From: Spongospora subterranea f. sp. subterranea
Taxonomy: Eukaryota; Endomyxa: Phytomyxea; Phytomyxea; Plasmodiophorida
Reading direction: 5' to 3'
Assembly: GCA_049724395.1 (NCBI GenBank)
Contig: JAUGWO010000067.1
Span: forward strand, 62,001 to 126,000
DNA length: 64,000 bases
The position numbers were made by a program, and so were the translations under genes. Positions 46,227 through 57,228 of this stretch are shown one piece after another. How positions within the stretch are numbered: the first letter of the stretch is position 1; every line of letters starts with the position of its first letter. The notes under the pieces were generated by a model. That model saw only the letters and a list, made by a program, of their open reading frames with translations. It did not search any database and was not told where the DNA came from.

Positions 46227-47145
46227 ATGCCAGTGGACCAGGAACCGTTCGTGTCATCAAATGCACATGACCATGATCGAACTGCATCATTTGACGTTCA
46301 ACATGCCGACGATGTCAGTGAGCATTTCCACATTGGCCAGCTGATTCTGCAATGCCAGGATGGGTTCTGGATTCCCAGCGTGGTCGAAGAGGTTAGGGAC
46401 TTGAACTGTGGACGATTCCGGTATCCATTAATGAGACACGTTCTTGTCGCTGGTGTCAAATCCTGTCATAAGCCCCGATGGATCCCGTGCATCTCATCGA
46501 GCTTGAGGATTGCCCATCGTTCCAACGAACGTCCCAGAACGTTGATATCAGCTATTCCTCCCCAAACAGTTCTGGACCTCGTCTCCCGATCTCTCCAAGA
46601 TGCCTCCACATATCGGTTTAGGGAACTGCACCGGCGCGCCGCAGAGGCTGATTGCACAGCATTGCAAATCCTGCTGTTCCACCTTGACTCAATGAAACAA
46701 TGCCCGGGAACGACCGATCATCCGCTCCCTGATGATTGGGTTGACGTTCTCCAGGTCAGATGGTTGTCGTAAGGGAATTGTCTGCGATAATGTTGACCAC
46801 ATAGGTTCACAGGTGGCGTTGCGTTATTGGTTCACATCGGTAAACCCTAATCTGCGTTATCACCAGTCCAGAGCGGCCGATCTACACGCCAGCTGCCGCG
46901 TTCCATGCATCGAGAACCAGACTGAAATACAGGCGCTAACAAGGAAAGCGGCGGAATTCGAATCCTCAGCTGATGTTGCGTTCTGGGATTCGAAAATCGA
47001 CATCATATCCAAGATTGTGGACAATCACGTTGCATCAGCTAAAAAAATCACCAGCGTAGATATGAACATGATTCAAAGACCTAGCGATACTCCATTTCGC
47101 CAAGTTATATTGGATTGGGGATCGTCTATTTGCCAACGAAACTAA
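46227..47145 (+). CDS. Uncharacterised protein, two exons
   Basis: ATG 46227 lies 78 bp after the RAE1 stop. A 58-nt intron (46755-46812) joins DWVDVLQ to VALRYWFTSVNPNLRYHQS in frame, giving about 285 aa. The N-terminal third has FHIGQLILQCQDGFWIPSVV, which could be a small beta domain of Tudor type; the middle is helical (QTVLDLVSRSLQDASTYRFR); the end is helical (DIISKIVDNHVASAKKI). I do not recognise a family. The same-strand spacing fits compact gene order. Confidence 0.55.
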
Positions 47146-47277
47146 GGGGAGGTATTATTCCCTGGTCAGTAAAGCGCAATGTCGTTTGACTGGACCGCGT
47201 TCGGGTCAAACGACGTCACGATTGGGTAAATCGGTTCCCGAGAGGACATTCGACATTCATATAATAAACTACTGATA

Positions 47278-47734
47278 ATGGATACGTATCATGTGATCGG
47301 CACGAGCAGCATATTCGTGATTGTGTTCACCGGGCTGGGATTGTATTTGGTGCAAGAATCGGACCAGGCACTTGCTTCTCGAATCCAGACCGACATGGAT
47401 GAGTTCCTACGAGTGATGGGAGACACACGACAGACGCCATTTTCCCAGAGCAACAATCACAATGAAGGCGTTTATGGCAATATATACTAGCTGGCTGATA
47501 CGAAATAGACCGAAGATGGAAGGTGAAGAACGCGAGCAGATTCGAGAAGGATTTAACAAGAAGCAAACTGAGCTTTTCAGAATCATAAAAGAAAATGGAT
47601 GGGAAGACGGAGATGTTGCGGCGATAAAGAGAGAAGAAATGTTTAAAAACAAGTACAGAGTGCTTCACCTCGTCCGTAATTGGATCGAAACAGCCAATGA
47701 GATGTTTTACGGTCCATCGATGTACATGATTTGA
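47278..47734 (+). CDS. Small single-pass membrane protein, probably two exons
   Basis: ATG 47278 starts with a hydrophobic helix (SSIFVIVFTGLGLYLV). A candidate 46-nt intron (from GTTCCTACGA to TTTCCCAG, about 47403-47448) changes to the frame encoding a charged helical tail: KAFMAIYTSWLIRNRPKM, then EGFNKKQTELFRIIKENGW and stop at 47732-47734. The product is about 137 aa. It is convergent with EMC10, whose stop lies 62 bp away. No family recognised. Confidence 0.45.
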
Positions 47735-47795
47735 GGCGTAACTGTTCAACAAATGTGGTATATTGGATAAATAAACGATTTATAATAAGGCGTAA

Positions 47796-48554
47796 TTACA
47801 TGAAAGTAGACACTACCATGGCAATTCCGATAGGGGCGACAAAATACCTATCGTGTCAGATTAGCATTGATACGAGCATGATTTCGGACCAGGCGAAAAC
47901 ACTACCAATATTTCCTAAGGAATGACTGTTGCTCAGGTTCCGGCTCAGGAACTTTGTAGACGTTCTCGATGTTGATGGGACTGGGACCTTCATGGAATTT
48001 GGCGACCGTCACGTGCGGCTTCAACCGAATCACACCTGGCGCTGCAGCGCAGGGCGTCCCCTTTGGAGGAAGCGGACCGGTAGAGTATTCGGCAAACAAA
48101 ATCGACCCATTGGAGTTACTAATAAATGAAATGTTTTCGATGAAGTTAGACGACACCAAAGCACACTAGCAATAACGGTTCAGGAACGATTTCGGAAAAT
48201 ATAATCCTCATCTTACAGCATCTACTGAACTAATGATAGATGCTTTAGCGTCGCCGATATTGTCGTCGTGAACCAAGCGTATTGAATAACGATGCACCCC
48301 CGATATCAGACTTTGAAAATGCGACGGCGATATCTCAGACTTTCCTGGAATATCAACCAATATCGGTGGATGAAGCGGACTCCGGGCCCCAATTGTGTTC
48401 ACGAAAACTCTGAGAAGTCCATGTTCAACCGTGCCGGTGAGGGGAGTCTGTGTTCAGATTACAATGTTCGCGAAGTGAACGTAGTTGCATGAGGTAGCTT
48501 ATGTTCTAGACGCATCGTCGCTGCTGCGACGAGCAAGTTGAATGAGGCAAGCAT
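47796..48554 (-). CDS. EMC10: ER membrane protein complex subunit 10, four exons
   Basis: EMC10 is the lumenal, single-pass subunit of the EMC insertase for membrane proteins. Start ATG 48554 with a signal peptide (MLASFNLLVAAATM), then LEHKLPHATTFTSRTLVFV. Introns: 48410-48462 (53 nt), 48166-48216 (51 nt), 47848-47905 (58 nt). Spliced landmarks match the family: HRYSIRLVHDD, the single Cys in SSVDACALVSSNFIENISFI, the Pro-rich TGPLPPKG, and the C-terminal PEQQSFLRKYWYFVAPIGIA leading into the membrane helix, comparable to the QSFFAKYW block of animal EMC10. Length about 200 aa as in fungi. No single exon reveals the family alone; the joined frame does. Confidence 0.85.
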
Positions 48555-48656
48555 CGTAAGATACGGGATCACCATGATTTCGCGATGAACGACGGTCAGA
48601 TCACTTCAATTCGGCAAGAAAGTAATGGTGTCTTGTACAGAGAGACTTTGTAGATC

Positions 48657-48800
48657 ATGTCAGGCGGAACCCTGTCAAGTGTACACTGCCCGTACTGTAG
48701 CGTATCAATGAAGAACGTCAGGCGTAACCCTGTCAAATGTACACTGAAGTACCTACTAACGTCAGGCGGAACCCATTCAAAATGTACATTGTCTGTGTAC
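48657..48800. repeat. Three degenerate tandem copies of a 45-60-bp unit
   Basis: The phrase GTCAGGCGGAACCCTGTCAA, followed by a TGTACACTG-like block, appears three times (about 48660, 48718 and 48761) with spacers of different length. No coding potential. It lies between the EMC10 start and the next gene; the rest of 48555-48989 shows nothing supported. Confidence 0.7.
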
Positions 48801-48989
48801 TGTACTTATGTGATGCACTGTGATGCAGATAAAATTGCCGCGCACTTTTCCCGACCACGTGTCTCAACCGAACGGGTTTTCGACTCAACCGGGGGTTTGA
48901 CCAACGATGACGCAAACGAGAATTCTATCAACAATGACTCAAACGGGGGTTCTGTAATGAATCCGATGAACAATGATCCAACGGGCGGG

Positions 48990-50226
48990 TTACCCACAAC
49001 GAGCTTTATCAATAATTACGAATTTTGCGTCAAGGTGCACTGCTCCTGCCCTGTACAGAGATCTCGGCCGAACAACCGGTGCCTGCATTTCTAGGATAAA
49101 CCAAGCCTCTGTAAAAAGCGGCTTGATCTCCCTGGAAATGGCCCGTCAGCCATTGCATCAATGGTCACACGATTGCGAGACAAAAAGTCGGAACGCATTC
49201 GAGTACATGGCGCTATCAACAGCTTGGCATTGCTCTCAGGTCTACACCATAAATCGTAATTCTTTGCCTTGTTTCCCCTTTTTGCGTCGAGAAGTAGGCT
49301 TCTGGTGAAAGAACCACATAGGTTTTGAGCTTGTTCAATTGTGACCGGTCGATGTCGAAGTCGCCGAAAGTCTGCTGGCGCCGTTTCTCGGACGCCTGCG
49401 ACGGAATGAACGGCTCATTGCTGATGGGGGAGTCACCAACTCGCTCTATCTACAACATAATTCACGAATGACTTTGAAATATAATTGAGATCAGAACAAG
49501 TTACCCGATTCAGCATTGGCGACGGCAGCAGCTGTACCTGTTGCTGATTGGCGAACATGTTCTAACATGTCATTCACAGCGCGGTCGATTTCGTTCATCA
49601 GATCAGGCATACTGGCCCTTTGCTCTTCGTAAATCATCGGCCATATCTTTGGAAAGGGCCATCGCAAACTTCCTCTGCTTGAAGAATCGCCTGCCTCAAG
49701 AGATGGCGGCTTACATACATCATGCCCTTGACCAACGAATCCCAGGAAGTGCCGCGATTGTAGACGTTGGATATATTCAGACGCCCAGAACAACCAAGCC
49801 GCGCCGCTCATTCCCGGGACGCCCGTGAATGCAATGGTCAAGTTTTCTCTCACAACATGCCCGCTTTCTACGAGAACCGGTTGCCATTTTGGCTGGACTC
49901 TGCTCACGATGTCGTCACGCGACAAACGCCATTCATTTTCTGCAACGGAACCCTGTTAATCGCCGCTTACGGCGCTGTGGCTTTGATCAGATTGATCACG
50001 GCTCCGGTATCCTTGAGTATCGGGCGGCATTGATGCCTTGTTCGACGTTTTGTCGATTTTCCCTTTGCCCGTCGATCACGGCGTAGTTCTGCAGCATTGG
50101 GGGCGGCATGGCGAGCTGCTTTCATTTGCCATCCCAAGCGATGCCGCCCGATACTGCAAGGACGCCAGAGGCCGTGTTTTTGAGATTTGCGCCAGACAGT
50201 TTTTGTCGAGTCCGAATTTTGATCAT
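48990..50226 (-). CDS. Uncharacterised multi-exon gene
   Basis: ATG 50226 gives MIKIRTRQKLSGANLKNTAS. A 43-nt intron leads to PPPMLQNYAVIDGQRENRQN, another intron joins SRIPEP to VPLQKMNGVC, and later exons include KFAMALSKDMADDLRRAKGQ, then ERVGDSPISNEPFIP and DFDIDRSQLNKLKTYVVLSP. The last exon (to a stop at 48990-48992) reads EIKPLFTEAWFILEMQAPVV. All introns proposed are GT-AG and 40-60 nt except the last, which is longer or double. Exon choice in the middle (about 49600-49900) is uncertain. No known domain is recognised; the exon quality argues for a real gene. Confidence 0.45.
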
Positions 50227-50606
50227 CAGAGAGGATGACTTTGCTCAATTCATACCGGTTTCATCCTACTTCAAGGGGTTTTACGGCCAAACCCTAAAGT
50301 GAATGGCGCACGCAGGCAATCACCGACCATGGCGTAATGCCTTATCCACAAAAGGAGGAGAGTGACAACAATCCCTGGCGATGGGAGATGGTAACGGGGT
50401 TTCGGATGATGTGAAATCGATATGTATTGGACAAGATGATGGAATACACAACAGTTGTTAGGAGTAATGGAACAAAGGTTCATCAGAGAGGGACAAAATC
50501 ATAGTGATTACCTCTCCCGCATTTGCTCAACATCTGACCATCTGGCCATGATTCAAGGGGTCGGGGCTGAGAGGTCAAGATTCTCTAACAAATATATGAT
50601 AATCAC

Positions 50607-53600
50607 TCAACGAAAGGAACAGGCCGGATTTTGAAAAGAAATGAGTTTATTTGACAAACGGTCAGACAACCTGCTTCCACACATGTTGTTGCTTGCGAAC
50701 CACAAATGGCAACACTTTGTGAGAAGCAAGCGGTTCACCTTTCGTAGGACGCCGACGGGTTTCTTGTGCCCATATTCCTTAGCAAGGCCCAATAACATAC
50801 GTGAATGATCGCGAAGTGACCGTTTAGCCCCTTTACTCAGGAGATAACTGACCATTACAGCTCTACACACACAGATTATATTCACAAATGTTGTGCGATA
50901 TTCGATGAACCCAGCTAACCTCTCGGCATCGTGTCCATAACAATCTTTCGCCAGATGAAGAGCAGTTCTACCATTAACGTCTTTTGCATTTATATATTTT
51001 CGGTCTGCGCCGTCTAGCAGTATTTCGGCAAGTTCAACCCTAACAAAATCATAACTGAACACTGATATAATCAAATGGGGCTGACGTACGAATGGTCCTT
51101 GGCAGAATAATGAAGCGGTATCCGACCAAAAACATCAGGAATCGTGGGATCAGCACCATTATTCATCAAAAACTTGACCATTGCAATCCTGAACACAGAT
51201 TTAATCACTATCTGGGTTCCACATTATTTGACAAAACGAACTGATTGGACTGGCCGGATAGGGCACTAGCCAAAGATTGCCAGATGAAGAGGAGTTCTAC
51301 CATCACAGTCTTTCGCATTGATATCGACTGGTTTGGGGCAATTTACAAGGATTTGGGCAATGTCGACCCTGATAAACCATCACATTAATTACCGATATAT
51401 TTCACCAGATATCGACGTACATATGAAATTTGGCAGCGTAATGAAGCGGTGTTCGATAATGATTACCATGAAGGGACGGATCAGCACCAGAGTCGAGCAG
51501 AATGGTGACGATTGCAGCTCTAGACAGATATTCCCCATCATTGAATCTATATTTCCTAACCCAACTAACCTATCGCCCTCACCGGATGAGGTTGTACTGG
51601 CGATAATTGCCAGATGAAGAGGACTTTGACCATTAGCGTTTTGCGCATCGATATCGCCCGGTTTAGCGCTCTTCGCCAGTATTTGTACAATGTCAACCCT
51701 AATGAGCGAGCACGTTAAACACCGATATATTCCCATGATATTGACAGACATTAACGACAGGGCACCATAATGAAGCGCCGTACAATGATTTTGATCACGA
51801 ATCGCCTGATCAGCACCATTTCGAATCAGAATGTCGACCATTGAAACTCTACAAACAAATATTCATAATTTAATTTGGATATTGACGACCCGACTAACAT
51901 ATTGGAGTGCCTGGACACTGAATATTTGATGATTGTGCGATGAAGTGGTGTTCTAAGAAGGTGGTCTTGTGTGTTGATATATGATGGATCAACAGCCCTC
52001 ACGATAAGTGTAGTCGCCAACTCAATCCTGATAACAACACATTTTTTAATGGGATATACTGACAGGGGGATGACTTACCAAGGGCGTTCCACAGCGAAAT
52101 GAAGCGCTATCTCACCGTACTTTTCGCTTCTAGATAATATATCAGCTCCATAATCCAGAAAAATATTGGCAGCAGCCAGACTGAACCGAAAAAAAAACAG
52201 TTAGTAGGACGTCGAATAAAACTATTCGACCCCATAAAATTTACTGTTGATATTTCATTGCCAAAAGGAAAGGAGTATATCCATATTGATCTTTGAAGTT
52301 GATTGCCACTTGTTTGTCCACTCGTCCATCCGACAATATCTTATCAATAACGCTAACTCTGAAATGGCTGTCTAAGTCAGACCACGATGGATGGCGTAAT
52401 TGACAATACAGTAATGGCGCCATACTGGCCATGTTTAGCGGCAATGTGCAGTAGAGTACAGCCATCGAGGTCAGATATTGTCAAATCGGCATCCAGCGAT
52501 AACAGATATAGCACAATATTCCTGTTGATGGAGAACGTATCAATATACTGAGATCAACTAATCGAAGGTGCTAAACCAGTATTTGAGATCAGCCGCCACC
52601 ATTATAGGAGTCTTTCCCAACGTATTTTGAGCATCGATAAAGTGGACGATGGACGTCCTGTCGTTACCGTAAGCAACATTTAATGATAAAACGTTTTCGT
52701 ATCGGTTTTACAACTTACAATTTGTATTGGGCAACTGTTTGTATGTTCGCATCCCCATTATTATGATCATCTTCAGCAACAGCAGCAGCATACTTCAAAA
52801 CGCACTTGACAACTTCCACCCTGATTCGCAAAACAAGTCAACTCAAAATATCCTTTGTTCAACACACGAAACGGGATATACAATCGTGATCTCACTGCGT
52901 GAAAAATAGAGGTTTCCCCATATGCGTTTTTTGCATTGATCGCCACAGGAAAATTGACACAGATGTAATCGACCACGTCAATCCTGTAAATTTCGTTAAG
53001 TTTTGACCGATTTTGGCCAACAGACTATTTCGAAAAGCCTTAACTAAATTGTGAACTGAAGGGGTATGACTTTAGAGTGAACTGAAATTGCTTTTTGACA
53101 TTAAAAGAAAACAACAGCGGCGTACAGGCCATTTTTAGCGGCAATGTGCAGTAGAGTCTCTTCTGAAACCTTTGTTGGTATTGTCGGATCAGCACCCTGA
53201 AATAGCAGACACTTCACCACACTCCTGTTGATGGGGATATTATACATAGATTGATGTCAACTAATCAAATGTGCTAAACCAGTATTTTAGATCAGCCGCC
53301 ACCATCATAGGTGTCTGTCCATAGCTGTTTTGAGCATCAATCATGTGGGCCATTTCCGTTCTGACGAGAACCGTAAACAACATTCATTGATTTAGCTAGT
53401 TTTGACTCACGATTTGGATTCGGCAGCTATTCCTCTGTTCGAATCTGCTTTTTTAGATAAATGTTCCACAGCAGGTTTATTGACACCTCGCACCCTGATT
53501 GCAGAAGGAATCAATCAGAATATCGATTTTCAGCGCATGAAAAGACAATACAATTGTGATCTTGCATCAAGGGTGTCTCCCTTGGTGTCGCTTTCCTTGA

Positions 53601-54190
53601 TCGCCTTAGGGTATTTCTTACAGACACGATCGATAAGGTTGATCCTGTTGGAAAATTGTTAGCGGCGAAGATATTTGACGAATCGGGCACCATTACATTC
53701 CCTTATCAGCAGCGATGTGCAATACTGTATTGCCGATTGATGGCCTTATAGAAGGATCGGCGCCATTATCCAGCAGAGTAATGGCGGTTGTTTCCCTATA
53801 TTCATTAGTTGATCCATATTTTAGAGTAAATCCATTTAATGACGATATTGCTCAAACCAATGCGGACCGGCATCCAGCGGTGACGGTCGAATATCTCCCC
53901 GTTGGTTGACAATAACGTGACTGATACGTATTTTACGTTAAGGAATAGGATCAAACGATGAACCGACTTTCGATCTTTATATACTGCCAGGAATAACGGA
54001 GTTGCGCCATCATTATCCAGTGCGTTGATATCGTATTTCGCATCGGATATGAGTTGACGAACTCGTTCATTACTACGAGGTCACCAATGAGATAAGACAC
54101 ACGTTGTGATGTGAGGTAACTGACTTTCCATCTTCGGCCGCCAGATGAAGAACCGTTCGGCCACAGTCGTCAACCGTAATTGTGCTCAAT
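50607..54190 (-). CDS. Ankyrin-repeat protein, copy A, about one exon per repeat
   Basis: Minus-strand exons of 100-180 nt each encode one ankyrin repeat or its boundary and are separated by introns of about 50-80 nt. Examples: VDDCGRTVLHLAAEDGKS near 54.15 kb, DAQNANGQSPLHLAII near 51.63 kb, DQNHCTALHYGALSL near 51.78 kb, and INAKDVNGRTALHLAKD near 50.97 kb. At the 3' end a 59-nt intron joins DAER to AVMVSYLLSKGAKRSLRDH, then stop at 50607. The true start is unclear; a splice acceptor precedes the first recognised repeat. Ankyrin stacks bind other proteins; the partner is unknown. The exons around 53.0-53.9 kb are poorly readable, so the gene may be decayed there. No gene is seen in 50227-50606 or 54191-54496. 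Confidence 0.65.
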
Positions 54191-54496
54191 CTACCATAGG
54201 ACCATATCCGCTGTCAACTAATGACCTCTCCTCATTTGATTGAGACAGACAATTACCCCCCAGAAGCAGCAACCTTCGGCGTATTAGTAATAATTAGGGC
54301 AATGATCATGATGAAACATGTGCGTGATTGGGGAAACATCATCAACAAATGAAAACTAGCGATGATAGATATGACGCTAAAAAAGCGGAATAATCATCCC
54401 GGTATTGAAGCCCTGCACAGGTGAACGGCGCCAACTGCAACAGGAGTATGTGGTACTGTACTTGGCCAAGTGTAATCGGAGTCCGCCATAGGTGTA

Positions 54497-55553
54497 GGGT
54501 AAGTTGCGGATCACCAGTAACGCTCAGGGTAAGTTGCGGATCACCAGTAACGCTCAGGGTAAGTTGCGGATCATCCAGTAACGCCAGTAACGCTCAGGGT
54601 AAGTTGCGGATCACCAGTAACGCTCAGGGTAAGTTGCGGATCACCAGTAACGCTCAGGGTAAGTTGCGGATCACCAGTACCGCTCAGGGTAAGTTGCGGA
54701 TCACCAGTACCGCTCAGGGTAAGTTGCGGATCACCAGTACCGCTCAGGGTAAGTTGCGGATCACCAGTAACGCTCAGGGTAAGTTGCGGATCACCAGTAA
54801 CGCTCAGGGTAAGTTGCGGATCACCAGTACCGCTCAGGGTAAGTTGCGGATCACCAGTAACGCTCAGGGTAAGTTGCGGATCACCAGTAACGCTCAGGGT
54901 AATTTGCGGATCACCAGTAACGCTCAGGGTAATTTGCGGATCACCAGTAACGCTCAGGGTAAGTTGCGGATCACCAGTAACGCTCAGGGTAAGTTGCGGA
55001 TCACCAGTAACGCTCAGGGTAAGTTGCGGATCACCAGTACCAGGGTAAGTTGCGGATAACCGCTCAGGGTAAGTTGCGGATCACCAGTAACGCTCAGGGT
55101 AAGTTGCGGATCACCAGTACCGCTCAGGGTAAGTTGCGGATCACCAGTAACGCTCAGGGTAAGTTGCGGATCACCAGTAACGCTCAGGGTAATTTGCGGA
55201 TCACCAGTAACGCTCAGGGTAATTTGCGGATCACCAGTAACGCTCAGGGTAAGTTGCGGATCACCAGTAACGCTCAGGGTAAGTTGCGGATCACCAGTAA
55301 CGCTCAGGGTAAGTTGCGGATCACCAGTAACGCTCAGGGTAAGTTGCGGATCACCAGTAACGCTCAGGGTAAGTTGCGGATCACCAGTACCGCTCAGGGT
55401 AAGTTGCGGATCACCAGTAACGCTCAGGGTAAGTTGCGGATCACCAGTAACGCTCAGGGTAAGTTGCGGATCACCAGTAACGCTCAGGGTAAGTTGCGGA
55501 TCACCAGTAACGCTCAGGGTAATTTGCGGATCACCAGTAACGCTCAGGTAAGT
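54497..55553 (+). repeat. 30-bp minisatellite, about 35 units, each with a 5'-splice-site-like core
   Basis: The unit is CGCTCAGGGTAAGTTGCGGA plus TCACCAGTAA. Two variable positions recur (AGTAC for AGTAA, AATTTG for AAGTTG). A higher-order pattern is visible: the series of variants at about 54.78-55.02 kb repeats at about 55.08-55.32 kb, roughly 300 bp apart. As 30 is a multiple of three, the array stays open in frame and spells NAQGKLRITS repeatedly; this is most likely not a gene. Most units contain G|GTAAGT, the consensus 5' splice site, and the last one ends CAG|GTAAGT. Confidence 0.97.
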
Positions 55554-56924
55554 GGCGCACTCTTTCTTTTTGAAAATTTTTTTCCTTCTGTATCCTTCTT
55601 CATCAACTGGCTACTCCAGTACTGAGGCGTCCCCGCCGATAAAGTATTTTTGGCCAAAAACAACATAGCGCTATTAAGTAAAGCCCAAGCCAATTTTGTT
55701 TTCACCGGGCCTTTAACCGATGAGTTCATCTCAACTTTCAATCATAACGTCGCCAGAGTTGACGACATATTCGCATTCGTCCATCATATCATTCGTTTTC
55801 TATGGGACAAGTACATTACAGATATCGCCAGATAAAACGCTGCCAATAAAGCGCATCAACTTCAATCGGCCGCACTGCGAGATGTAATTGATTCATCTCC
55901 AATATACAATCTATGTGCCTACAGTTGTGCTTTTCTAAACAATTTAAGGATATAAGGATATGATCGAACTCCAGTGGAAACATCGGCAGATTCTTCACAA
56001 TTGTTTAGAATTTGAACTTTACACATCATGATGATCCCCGATCAAGTTGCCCATGAGATTTTGCGCAGTCGCGATCCATCATCGCTGATAATGGGCTGAC
56101 ACGACTTATTTTCCAACCATGCACAACTGACGGAGACATATTGGTGAGGCTTGCTGTCGACAAAAAAGGGACTGTCGACAGAAAGCCTCGTCAAGATTCA
56201 CAAACTAGTTCTCGACTCAATCAAGAATTACAAGATATTTCATCGTTTCGCGCAACAATCGACAGACTATAATCGGGTTCCTACTCTACATTCACACAAC
56301 ACCAGACTCCGAACTCCTTCAGACCGTTCAAATGTCTCAATTGCCCCTCAAGTGCTCGCAGGATGAGGGCAAAACGGATTTTGTGTTTGATCTCTTTAAC
56401 CAGCGAGGTCACAATGGTACGTTTGCAAAAGGTCCACCTTCAAATCCAGTCACTACTCCTTTCTGCTGATGCGCTATCTTCTAGTCGTACACGACCAGGA
56501 CTCCCATATCTGGTGAACTTAATTCAATCACGCTCAAACGCCCACTTGCAAAAACACACGTCGCCGACCGCATTTTGGATGAGCCGATCACAGGCAAACA
56601 AGCGGTAGAAGGATCGATCACCACTTTTATAGGTTCAGCGATTATCGACCTCACCCTCGATTCACCTTTGAGCGCCAAAATCATCTTGTGGGTTTTTGCA
56701 TATGGACGTTTAAGCGTTTTTTCATCGATGGCTGTCTTAGAAGAACCATCATCAAGGTCGCATGATCAGAGCGAGAACAGAGTTGATGTTGACCTGATAT
56801 GTAGTCGAGAACTTTGGATTGCTCATTGTTGGAAGGTTTCGCCGAATTCCGATATGAATGAAAACGAGCATGCTTCTGCTGCGATCCCGGAATCGGGCTA
56901 TGAATGTTTTTGACTGAGTAAGCA

Positions 56925-57010
56925 TGATCGCACTCTTTCCTCGCCAGATACTTGACCATCTCGACCTCAACGCACAGAGTTCCTTTGGCGTATGACAAAG
57001 AACGGTGTCG
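56925..57010 (-). pseudogene. Ankyrin-type exon fragment
   Basis: The minus strand encodes VEVEMVKYLARKECDHAYS, like the closing half of an ankyrin repeat. A nearly identical stretch recurs at about 63808-63960 with matching flanks (CCAATTCCTATATTAGGG-like). The region 55554-56924 between the minisatellite and this fragment has only short frames with no recognised family. Confidence 0.4.
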
Positions 57011-57228
57011 GGGATGAGGTCAACCTGGCTTCCCCGCTCCAATTCCTATATTAGGGGAAGAACCTGGACACATGCGAATAGATAAATGAGGTCAACAGAA
57101 GAGAGATTCATCAAAGAGAGGGCACAAAATCATTCTAAATATCTGTCTCGCACTTCCTGAAAATCTGGCGATGATTCAAGTGTTAGGGGCGGAGCGGTTA
57201 AGAGCAAATTTAATCATGTGACAAACGG

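Noticed and set aside
54497-55553. CRISPR array
   Set aside because: Units are contiguous with no unique spacers, and the genome is eukaryotic. The same holds for 60608-60871.
54421-55625. Plus-strand frames encoding NAQGKLRITS repeats, like a repeat protein
   Set aside because: The 30-bp unit is trivially open in frame; no flanking coding sequence, signal peptide or start context supports a gene.
56363-56913. Plus-strand frames with protein-like stretches (for example IIDLTLDSPLSAKIILWVF)
   Set aside because: Overlapping frames on both strands look equally plausible, no family or splice plan fits, and the area is flanked by decayed repeats; left unannotated.
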